Positions 22,978 to 32,099 of a DNA stretch of 64,000 nt are shown piece by piece. The position numbers and the translations under genes are program-made. Origin of the DNA: Symsagittifera roscoffensis (taxonomy: Eukaryota; Xenacoelomorpha; Acoela; Convolutidae); the NCBI RefSeq assembly GCF_963678635.1, contig NC_087070.1, positions 54,724,617-54,788,616 of the forward strand, read 5' to 3'. Every line of letters starts with the position of its first letter. Positions within the stretch are counted from its first letter, which is position 1. The notes below the pieces were generated by a model that had not been told where the DNA came from, searched no databases, and saw only the letters and a program-made list of their open reading frames with translations.

Positions 22978-24060
22978 TTCTTTTCGGCAAAGTTCGCCGA
23001 TTGCAGATCCTAAAATGAGGAGTTCCTCTTTTGTTTTTATTTCTATACTGGGGCATTTTTTTGAAATTGAGTTAAAAGTGAGTTTTACTGTGTACTAGTA
23101 GTCAGTCCCAAAAAACCAAGTTCGCACTTCTCAGTGTTCAAGCTCAGGCCGTAAATTTGTTCCGATTTCAGAATGTTTTTAAGGTCCCAGAGTACTACCT
23201 TATAGTCGTCGGCTAAATTCCCATCATCTAAACACCAGATGGTAATTTTCGACTCCAACTGTTCGACTAGTGTATGAATTGTTTCCGCAAAAAGGGGTGG
23301 GGCTTCAGGATCACCTTGCTGAGTTCCGTCTTCTGACATTATGACAGAGAATCCGTAAAAGAGGTAACTAGGTTTACCATACGCGCAATGGGTGTAATTA
23401 TACAATTCGGGGCGATTTGAATGAACATGATTCAGCATTGTTTCTCTGTTTAGAGAGTAAAAGGCATTCTTAAAATCTAGTTTTAAAAGAACAGTGCATT
23501 TTGGATTGTCGTCGCGTCCAATTAGGTTTCGAAACGAGTGCTCAGCTATTTCTGCTCCTCGTTTGGTACCGTATCCTACCTGTACGTTTCCGAAAAAAAA
23601 TTTGTCGCTCGGAGAGGGCCTTGCTTCCAGCGCAATTAGACGCGATACGTCTCAGCGGGTTGCCTAAGGCAATCGGTCTCAGCCCTCCGTCTATCTTTAT
23701 GAGAGCGATAAGCTTTGCGCCAAAAAAGAAACGTCTTAGTGGTTCGGGTATGTTGCCATCTCCAATGAGGTTTATCAGCTTAGTAAGCGATTTCAGAAAT
23801 TAAGTCCTCCACTGCCATTCGACTTACTAACAAGATCTTTAAAAATTTGAGGAACTATTTTATCAGGACCTGCTGCTGATCCGTTCGGAAAGGACATTAT
23901 TGCTTTGTATAGGTCGAAATCGGTCACGAAAAAACTATCCAACTTTTCTGGATTTGGAGCTGCAAATTTGGCTCGCTGAGGGTGCTTAGACAAAATTTTT
24001 TGATAGTTATCAGGTGAAAAAGTAGCAATTTTGTCATCCGAAGCAGCAAGCCTTATTCAT
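22977..24060 (-). pseudogene. LINE reverse transcriptase with an LDD active site
   Basis: Readable RT blocks are FPNGSAAGPDKIVPQIFKDL (23,993-23,793), IALIKIDGGLRPIALGNPLR (near 23,650-23,710), TQQGDPEAPPLFAETIHTLV (motif B) and IWCLDDGNLAD (motif C, 23,203-23,243) in ORF 23,438-23,085. The catalytic motif has Leu before Asp-Asp where Ala or Val is usual. The blocks lie in three frames with stops. Upstream KIATFSPDNYQKILSKHP matches the usual RT N-terminal approach. RT-mediated target-primed copying is the expected role; this copy is dead. Confidence 0.85.
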
Positions 24061-24419
24061 CCCTTGACATTTCTTTCCTCGAGCTTACTCCTTATTAACT
24101 TCATTCTCTGCTCGAGGTCACTCAGAGGCGGGCTTGAAACTTGGGGATGGGGTTTTGGAAGTGACACGTCATTTGCTCGAAGAACTCATGCTTGTGGTCT
24201 GTTTGCGTCCACTTCTTTTCAAAAAAAACCAAGAACGACGTTAAAAAAAATTAGCCATTTTGTAACATCTTTTACATCGTAGACGATGTCATTTATTTTG
24301 TCCCACATACTTTCCGCCAAGGGAATACGCGAGTCTTTTGGTACTCTCTTGAGTACTCGGACATTTGAAATGGCTGTTTTAACATAATTGTCTAGCACTA
24401 AATCATTACCTATTATTGC

Positions 24420-24620
24420 TTTATTAACAGATTTTACATCAACACATAAAGGACACTGAAACCATTGGGTTTTCTTCGAGTCGCTAAAAGAAATATTTAC
24501 ACAACTGATATGATACCAACTAGAACAACAATCACATTCTAATCCAATTTATCAGTCCTGAAGGTTTTAAGCGATCTCTGCTTGTACACTCTTTGTTGTT
24601 TTTCCTCATCTTGACGCAGC
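24420..24620 (-). pseudogene. PHD-like zinc-finger segment of the LINE
   Basis: The minus strand, read in one frame from 24,555 down, gives LECDCCSSWYHISC, then a short loop and WFQCPLC. This is the C-terminal two thirds of a PHD finger (third and fourth Cys, Trp-Tyr-His, Cys, Trp, Cys-x2-Cys). The first CxxC pair is not visible, because the sequence upstream of 24,560 has a frameshift and stop. Downstream the frame continues in degenerate form toward the RT. PHD fingers are known near the N-terminus of some LINE proteins. Confidence 0.65.
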
Positions 24621-25213
24621 GTAAAGGTAAAAAAAAGGATTTTGACTGGACTTTAGGGGACTGAAATAACCCATGATAAGCGGTTAGTGGGAATTTTACA
24701 AATCAGTAAATAAAAAAAATAAAAGATAATTAAATTAATTTATATTTTAAAATCGAATTATAAAAATCAATAACAAGCAACAATCTGACCCGAGCTCAGT
24801 AGGTCCAGCGGCGCATCACCAGACTCCTCAAGCCAGTTCCAGTTTCCCACCTCCCCACAGAAAGCCACTTGTGATTTTTCTTCGCCGCTTTTTTGTTGCT
24901 TTTGGGTAACTAGGAAAAAGCATCAACGTCATGGCAGAGCCTCCCAATGCTTGTCTTCACCGAATTGCTGTCTTTCTCGGTCGCTGATTTATGCAGTGAT
25001 GAAACAAAACTTGACACATTTTGCGCAATATTTCTCAGATAGATGTTCCAGCTGCTTAGCAATGTTTTACCACAAGATTTTGGGCATTTCAGCGCAACTG
25101 CACAAACAGTAGTCGCCGATACTTTTAATTCATCGCAACTTGAGGATATATTATGTAGGACACTATTTATTTAATCAAATTAATGCTGAAATTTTATGTG
25201 ATAAAAATTTTTT
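24621..25213. other. Non-coding, A+T-rich gap
   Basis: No gene, RNA or clear repeat is visible between the LINE and the duplicated METTL6 upstream segment. The stretch 24,780-25,120 is somewhat richer in G+C and might be host flank or LINE 5' remains. Confidence 0.5.
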
Positions 25214-25411
25214 ACGTATTCGACAACAACTATAATCATAATTTGACTTACACTTGTAAACTTGAAAATATTTTTCAAATGGCTAATAAAGTGTTTTTAG
25301 CAAGAAGTTTTGAGCTTTTTCGAATATCTAGGAAGGGACCACACTTGTAAATTAGATTTTTGAATGGGATTCACTGAAAATGGCGGAACCATGCCTCTAA
25401 ACGAGTATACT

Positions 25412-25421
25412 TCTTTTTAGA
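25412..25421 (+). promoter_or_regulatory. 3' splice-acceptor-like site just upstream of the METTL6 start
   Basis: TACTTCTTTTTAG ends at 25,420, seven bases before the METTL6 ATG at 25,428. The same site is kept in the duplicate at about 21,006. It could accept a spliced leader or join an upstream 5'UTR exon. No matching donor was identified. Confidence 0.5.
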
Positions 25422-25427
25422 CGTATT

Positions 25428-26246
25428 ATGGGTAGCGAAAAATCCTTGAGTGAGCCGCGTCTATTAACCGATGAAGAAAATAGAAAACTCGAGCATCAAA
25501 AGATTACTTTGTCAGAGCTAAAAATATCTTTACTACAGAAAGAAGCGGCAAAGAATTGGGACAAATTTTACAAAAATAATACAACCAAATTTTTCAAAGA
25601 CAGACACTGGCTGCTTAGAGAATTTCAGCCCCTGCAAATATTATTAGCATCGAGCGAGCATACAATTTATTTCTTAGAAGTTGGATGTGGAGTTGGGAAC
25701 GCTTTTTTTCCTCTTATGGAAGCAGCCGGGAGTTCAGTTTTTGGGTTAGCTTGTGATTTTTCATCACGAGCGGTAGATTTCGTTCGCCAAAATGAACAAT
25801 TCAATACAAATCGAATGTTTGCTTTCACGTGTGATATTGTTCAAGAAAGTATCATCGATAAACTAAGGGTGATTACTTCCGGGATAGACATAATGACAGT
25901 ATTATTTGTGCTATCAGCACTTGACCCCAATGAGATGCAAAGAGCGCTCAAAAATTTAGCGGATGTTATGAAGTGTGGTGGAAAAGTTTGTGTGCGAGAT
26001 TACGCCGTCAACGATTACGCAATGATCAGATTTGGAACACGTAACCATAAAATATCAGATCGTTTTTATGTCCGGCAAGATAATACAAAAGCATATTTTT
26101 TCTTCATGGAAGAGTTAGAAGCACTGTTTAGGGATGCAGGTTTCAAAACAGAAAGCTTATGCTACAAAGAAGCAAAAACTGAAAATCGCGAGAAACAACT
26201 CAGCGTCGACCGATATTTTGTTCAAGCAGTATTCGAAAAACTGTGA
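25428..26246 (+). CDS. METTL6: METTL6-like tRNA 3-methylcytidine methyltransferase
   Basis: A 272-residue single-exon ORF, close to the usual length of METTL6 (about 280). METTL6 methylates cytidine 32 of serine tRNAs (m3C) using S-adenosylmethionine, acting with seryl-tRNA synthetase in the cytosol. Hallmarks: RLLTDEENRKLE (10-22); KNWDKFYKNN and FFKDRHWLLREF (42-66), diagnostic for METTL2/6/8; SAM motif I LEVGCGVGN (83-91); ACDFSSRAVDFV (108-119); VLFVLSALDP (148-157); KVCVRDYAVNDYAM (186-199); RFYVRQDNTKAYFF (212-225); and the C-terminal REKQLSVDRYFVQAVF. No mitochondrial leader is evident, which favours METTL6 over METTL8. The start is the first in-frame ATG, seven bases after a splice acceptor. 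Orthologues elsewhere are usually multi-exonic, so the intronless state is noteworthy. HYPK follows about 0.3 kb downstream on the same strand. Confidence 0.95.
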   Translation: MGSEKSLSEPRLLTDEENRKLEHQKITLSELKISLLQKEAAKNWDKFYKNNTTKFFKDRHWLLREFQPLQILLASSEHTIYFLEVGCGVGNAFFPLMEAAGSSVFGLACDFSSRAVDFVRQNEQFNTNRMFAFTCDIVQESIIDKLRVITSGIDIMTVLFVLSALDPNEMQRALKNLADVMKCGGKVCVRDYAVNDYAMIRFGTRNHKISDRFYVRQDNTKAYFFFMEELEALFRDAGFKTESLCYKEAKTENREKQLSVDRYFVQAVFEKL

Positions 26247-26440
26247 ATTGGTTTTCACTGTACTTCCAAGTACTTTTTTGGATGCAAATGAGAGGTATTT
26301 TCGTGGATATTGGAAGATGGTCCTTCAATCAGTAGTCAATAATGGTCGTAGCTTTGTCTTATTTACGGAAGTTGTAGATCGGTGTCCTGTTTTTAACTCC
26401 ATTTTTTATCAGAAACAGCTAAAGTAACGTCAAGCTTTGC

Positions 26441-26457
26441 TTTCAATTATATTTTAG
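26441..26457 (+). promoter_or_regulatory. 3' splice-acceptor-like site between METTL6 and HYPK
   Basis: TTTCAATTATATTTTAG ends at 26,457, about 70-90 bp upstream of the HYPK start codons. With the similar site before METTL6 it suggests that both mRNAs may be formed by trans-splicing from one transcript, or that each has a short 5'UTR intron. I see no polyadenylation hexamer of the AATAAA type in the gap. Confidence 0.4.
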
Positions 26458-26546
26458 AACGACGAGTATTAGTAGAAGTTGGAGTATAGACTTCAAGGTA
26501 ACACCAAGAACAAAATTTTAAAAAGATGTTGCTTAAAGGTTGTGTT

Positions 26547-26877
26547 ATGTCGCCTAAAAAATCCACAAGAGGGCGTCGATCTAATAATGTTTCCAATAGC
26601 ACACCCGCTCAATCTGCTGGCGACAATGAATCATCATCATCAGCTACCGAAGTTAAAAATGACTCATCGAAGAATGAGGAGAACATATCACCTTCAACAG
26701 TGAGTGGAGACCAGAATAGAGCAATTTGTAATGATAAAGAGAATATCGAAGGCGCTACTAATGAGGGTGCTCAGGAGAAAGGAAAAAAGCACGATGCAAG
26801 GGGAGTTGCAGATTTAGAGAGAGTGACCGATTACGTTGAAGAGAAAGAGTTTGGAGCGGGATCACAAAGTGCATCAG
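26547..26877 (+). CDS. HYPK: HYPK exon 1 (Ser-rich N-terminus and DLERVTDY core)
   Basis: Exon 1 of huntingtin-interacting protein K, a small ribosome-associated protein that regulates the NatA N-terminal acetyltransferase. After a low-complexity Ser/Asn/Thr/Glu N-terminus of about 75 residues comes KKHDARGVADLERVTDYVEE, the family signature, then KEFGAGSQSASG. I choose ATG 26,547 (MSPKKSTRG); an in-frame ATG at 26,526 adds seven residues. The exon ends at 26,877 with donor G|GTATAT, and the last base opens a Gly codon completed by exon 2. The N-terminal extension is longer than in vertebrates. Total spliced length is about 186 residues (193 from the upper ATG). Confidence 0.92.
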
Positions 26878-27479
26878 GTATATCTATCTATCTATCAATA
26901 CATTATTTAATTGGCGTTTCACTTAAGACATGTTTAAGAAGTCCGCTTGTTGACGTATTTAAGCTTTTTGAACGTATTATTATTTTTTGCATGTTTAAGC
27001 TATATCGTATATTGTAATGCATAAGAAATTTCACATGGCACATTTTTAAGAAGTTGCTATGTTGGTCTGTTAAATTGACGTTTTAAAATCTGTTGTAGGG
27101 CGAATGCTTTAACTCTACATTTTTTCAATACTCGCAACGTAAAACTATCAAATTTTTGTTTCACAATTGATTTAACTAATTTTTTTTCTCAACCTTATAG
27201 TGGGGTGCTTTCGGGGTATACCCAGGGCTAGCATATCTGGCGTCCAAGTATGACTGCTGGAATCCTTTTGATTTTCAAGATATCGCGTTTCTTATGATTT
27301 TTTAATAAACAAAAAAGATAGACATAAAATAAAGTAACTGAACTTAAATTTCTCAACCCTATACTGGCGGGCTGTCAGAGTGAATCAGGGTTTGTGAATC
27401 TGGCGTCAAAGGATGACTAGTCAAACCCTTATGGTTTTCGAGATATGGCGTTTTTTTATGATTTTTTCATTTTTTTCAA

Positions 27480-30369
27480 AAAAAGTTTTGATAAAAATAA
27501 AGTTACCGAAATGGAATTTTTCAACCCTATAGTGGCGTGCTGTCAGGGTACACTCAGAGGGTAACCAATCTGGCGTTCAAGTATTACTGCTCAAATCTTT
27601 TTAATTTTCGAGAAATGGCTTCTTTATGATGTTTTCATTTTTTCAAAAAAAAAACTTGGATGTGAAATTAAGTAAAGGAACTTGAATTTTTTAACCCTAT
27701 TGAGGCGGGCTATCAGCTTGAATTTCTCACATCTTTTGTGGCGTGCTGTCAGGGTACACTCAGGGGTTGCGATTCTGGCATTCAAGTATGACGGCTCAAA
27801 ACTTTCTCATGTTCGATATATGGCGTTTTTTTTATTTTATTTATAATTTAAAAGAAAAGTTGGATGTAAAAAAACTAAGCGAACTTTAAGTTCTGAACTC
27901 TAAGGCGCAGTCCTGTCAGTTACGCGAGGGCGTTCCAAATCTTCCCTCTAAATCTGACTGATCAAATTTTAATTTTGTTTCTCGAGATTTGGCGATTTTT
28001 ACGTTTTTTTTTCAAAAAAAGTTTTGATAAAAATAAAGTTACCGAAATGGAATTTTTCAACCCTATAGTGGCGTGCTGTCAGGCTACACTCAGGGGGTTA
28101 CCAATCTGGCGTTCAAGTATTACTGCTCAAATCCTTTTAATTTTCGAGATAAGGCTTTTTTATGTTTCGTTTTTTTTTCAAAAAAACTTAGATGTGAAAT
28201 TAAGTAAAGGAACTTGAATTTTTAACCCTATTGTGGCGTGCTATCAGCTTGAAATCAGGGGTTACCAATATGGCGTCAAATTATGAATGCTCAAATTTTT
28301 TTGGGTTTATAGATATGGCGTTTTTTCTGAATTTTTAATTTTTTTTTCATAAATAAAAACAGATATAATATACATAGACCGAACTTCTCAACCCTATAGT
28401 GGCGTGTTGTCAGATTGAACTCTGGGGTTGTGAATATGGCGTCAGAGGATGTTTGCTCAAATTCTTTTGGTTTTCGAGAAATGGCGATTTTTACGTTTTT
28501 TTTTTTCAAAAAAAGTTTTGATAAAAATAAAGTTACCGAAATGGAATTTTTCAACCCTATAGTGGCGTGCTGTCAGGGTACACTCAGAGGGTAACCAATC
28601 TGGCGTTCAAGTATTACTGCTCAAATCTTTTTAATTTTCGAGAAATGGCTTCTTTATGATGTTTTCATGTTTTCAAAAAAAAAACTTGGATGTGAAATTA
28701 AGTAAAGGAACTTGAATTTTTTAACCCTATTGTGGCGGGCTATCAGCTTGAATTTCTCACATCTTTTGTGGCGTGCAGTCAGGGTACACTCAGGGGTTGC
28801 GATTCTGGCATTCAAGTATGACGGCTCAAAACTTTCTCATGTTCGATATATGGCGTTTTTTTTATTTTATTTATAATTTAAAAGAAAAGTTGGATGTAAA
28901 AAAACTAAGCGAACTTTAAGTTCTGAACTCTAAGGCGCAGTCCTGTCAGTTACGCGAGGGCGTTCCAAATCTTCCCTCTAAATCTGACTGATCAAATTTT
29001 AATTTTGTTTCGCGAGATTTGGCAATTTTTACGTTTTTTTTTCAAAAAAAGTTTTGATAAAAATAAAGTTACCGAAATGGAATTTTTCAACCCTATAGTG
29101 GCGTGCTGTCAGGCTACACTCAGGGGGTTACCAATCTGGCGTTCAAGTATTACTGCTCAAATCCTTTTAATTTTCGAGATAAGGCTTTTTTATGTTTCGT
29201 TTTTTTTTCAAAAAAACTTAGATGTGAAATTAAGTAAAGGAACTTGAATTTTTAACCCTATTGTGGCGTGCTATCAGCTTGAAATCAGGGGTTACCAATA
29301 TGGCGTCAAATTATGAATGCTCAAATTTTTTTGGGTTTATAGATATGGCGTTTTTTCTGAATTTTTAATTTTTTTTTCATAAATAAAAACAGATATAATA
29401 TACATAGACCGAACTTCTCAACCCTATAGTGGCGTGTTGTCAGATTGAACTCTGGGGTTGTGAATATGGCGTCAGAGGATGTTTGCTCAAATTCTTTTGG
29501 TTTTCGAGAAATGGCGATTTTTACGTTTTTTTTTCAAAAAAAGTTTCGATAAAAATAAAGTTACCGAAATGGAATTTTTCAACCCTATAGTGGCGTGCTG
29601 TCAAGGTACACTCAGAGGGTTACCAATCTGGCGTTCAAGTATTACTGCTCAAATCCTTTTAATTTTCGAGATATGGCTTTTTTATGATGTTTTCAATTTT
29701 TTCAAAAAAATAAACTTGGATGTGAAATTAAAAAGGAACTTGAATTTTTTTAACCCTATTGTGGCGTTCTATCAGCTTGAAATCAGGGGTTACGAATATG
29801 GCGTCAAAGTATGAATGCTCAAATTTTTTGGGTTTATAGATATGGCATTTTTTCTGAATTTTAAATTTTTTTTCATAAAAAAAACATATATAAAATACAT
29901 AAACCGAACTTCTCAACCCTATAGTGGCGTGTTGTCAGATTGAACTGTGGGGTTGTGAATATGGCGTCAGAGGATATTTGCTCAAATTCTTTTGGTTCTC
30001 GAGAAATGGCGTTTTTTATGATTTTTTCATTTTTTTAAAAAAATTAGATATAAAATTAAGTAACCGAGTTTGAATTTCTCACATCTTTTGTGGCGTGCTG
30101 TCAGGTTACACTCAGGGGTTGCGATTCTGGCATTCAAGTATGACGGCTCAAAACTTTCTGTTGTTCGATATATGGCGTTTTTTTTATTTTATTTATAATT
30201 TAAAAGAAAAGTTGGATGTAAAAAAACTAAGCGAACTTTAAGTTCTGAACTCTAAGGCGCAGTCCTGTCAGATACGCGTTGGCGTTCCAAATCTTCCCTC
30301 TAAATCTGACTGATCAAATTTTAATTTTGTTTCTCGAGATTTGGCGATTTTTACGTTTTTTTTTCAAAA
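27480..30369 (+). repeat. 1,030-bp higher-order repeat (two full copies and one shortened copy)
   Basis: AAAAGTTTTGATAAAAATAA recurs at 27,481 and 28,511; the third copy (AAAAGTTTCG, one base different) is at 29,539 and the next unit begins at 30,369. The first two units are 1,030 and 1,028 bp, almost identical, with about six monomers each. The third unit is about 830 bp, missing roughly one monomer. Homology then fades into 30.4-31.3 kb. Confidence 0.9.
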
Positions 30370-32099
30370 AAAGTTTTGATAAAAATAAAGTTACCGAAAT
30401 GGAATTTTTCAACCCTATAGTGGCGTGCTGTCAGGGTACACTCAGGGGGTTACCAATCTGGCGTTCAAGGATTACTGCTCAAATCGTTTTAATTTTCGAG
30501 ATAAGGCTTTTTTATGTTTCGTTTTTTTTTCAAAAAAACTTAGTTGTGAAATTAAGTAAAGGAACTTGAATTTTTAACCCTAATGTGGCGTGCTATCAGC
30601 TTGAAATCAGGGGTTACCAATATGGCGTCAAATTATGAATGCTCAAATTTTTTTGGGTTTATAGATATGGCGTTTTTTCTGAATTTTTATTTCATAAAAA
30701 AAACAGATATAAAACACATAAATCGAACTTCTCAACCCTATAGTGGCGTGTTGTCAGATTGAACTCTGGGGTTGTGAATATGGCGTCAGAGGATGTTTGC
30801 TCAAATTCTTTTGGTTTTCGAGAAATGGCGTTTTTTTAAGATTTTTTAAATTTTTTTCTCAAAAAAATTAGATATAAAATTAAGTAACCGAATTTGAATT
30901 TCTCACATCTATTGTGGTGTGCTGTCAGGGTACACTCAGGGGTTGCGATTCTGGCATTCAAGTATGACGGCTCAAAACCTTCTGTTGTTCGATATATGGC
31001 GTTTTTGTTTATTTTAATTTAAAAGAAAAGTTAGATGTAAAAAAACTAAGCGAACTTTAAGTTCTGAACTCTAAGGCGGAGTCCTGTCAGTTACGCGTTG
31101 GCGTTCCAAATCTTCCCTCTAAATCTGAATGATCAAATTTTAATTTTTTTCTCGAGATTTGGCGATTTTTACTTTTTTTCAATTTTTCAAAAGAACGTAG
31201 ATATAACAAAAACGAACTTGAAATTCTCAAACCAGGTATCACTGCTCATATCGTTTTGGTTTTCGAGATATGGCGTTCTTTATTTTTATTTTTTTTTTTC
31301 AAAAAATAGTTAGTTGTCAAAAAGTAACCAAAATTGAATTTCTCAACCCTATAGTTGTGTACTTTCAGTTTACTCTCAGGAGTTCAAAATCTGCCATCCA
31401 AGTATCACTGTTCGAATCTTTTTTGGTCTTTATGACTCCTGTTTTTGTATGATTTCCTTTTTTGTTTAAAACAAAATTACAAAACAGTATAAAACAGCAT
31501 AAAACAAAACAGTAACAAAATTAATGAAACTTGAATTTCTCAACCCTATGTTGGTGTGCTGTCGGGGTACACCCAGGGATTGCAATTTTTCTCTCCAAAT
31601 GTGACTGCTCAATACCTATTGATTTTCGAGATGTGGACTTTTTCTATGATTTTTCCATTTTTGTTCCAAAAAACTTGAATTAGAAAAAAGCTAAAAGATC
31701 TTGAAATTTTCCACCCTCTAATGGTGGGGTTCTTTCAGGTTACATTCAGGGTTAATCTCAGGATACTGTCTGGGCCTCTATCTACTACTATCTGGGTACA
31801 AATCAGGTGGTACTGTCAAAGCCTCTACTTTTTACTGCTCAAATCTTTCGTGTTTCCTAAATATGGCGTTTCTCATGATTTTTTAAAACTTTCTCAAAAA
31901 CAACTTAGATTTAAAAACCAGTAATTTAACTTGAAGTTCTTAACCCTATGGTGGGATGCTGCCAGGGAACAATATAGGGAAGCAAATCTGCCTTCTAATT
32001 GTATATGCTCAAATCATTTTGGTTTTCGAGATAAGGCGTTTTTTATGAAAGAGAAACTTCCTGATAGATGAGCCCAGTTTATCTTCACGGTTGTATCAA

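Larger units (their letters stand above)
21880..24620 (-). mobile_element. Decayed non-LTR retrotransposon (LINE) with PHD-like N-terminus and restriction-like endonuclease
   Basis: Minus-strand order: PHD-like segment (24,620-24,420), RT (24,060-22,977), thumb and Cys/His region (22,977-22,145), then a PD-(D/E)XK-like domain (22,150-21,881). An apurinic-type endonuclease is not visible; the nuclease is C-terminal, as in RLE-type LINEs. Stops and frameshifts are scattered over the whole length. It is sandwiched between the METTL6 duplicate and the intact METTL6. I see no clear poly-A tail or target-site duplication. Confidence 0.82.

Noticed and set aside
25380-25402. Short upstream ORF (ATGGCGGAACCATGCCTC then TAA) before METTL6
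   Set aside because: Only six codons, upstream of the acceptor site, so probably removed by splicing. It is not counted as a gene.
26134-26427. ORF overlapping the end of METTL6 and running into the gap
   Set aside because: It shares DNA with the METTL6 C-terminus in another frame, and the rest has no recognisable pattern; taken as 3'UTR.
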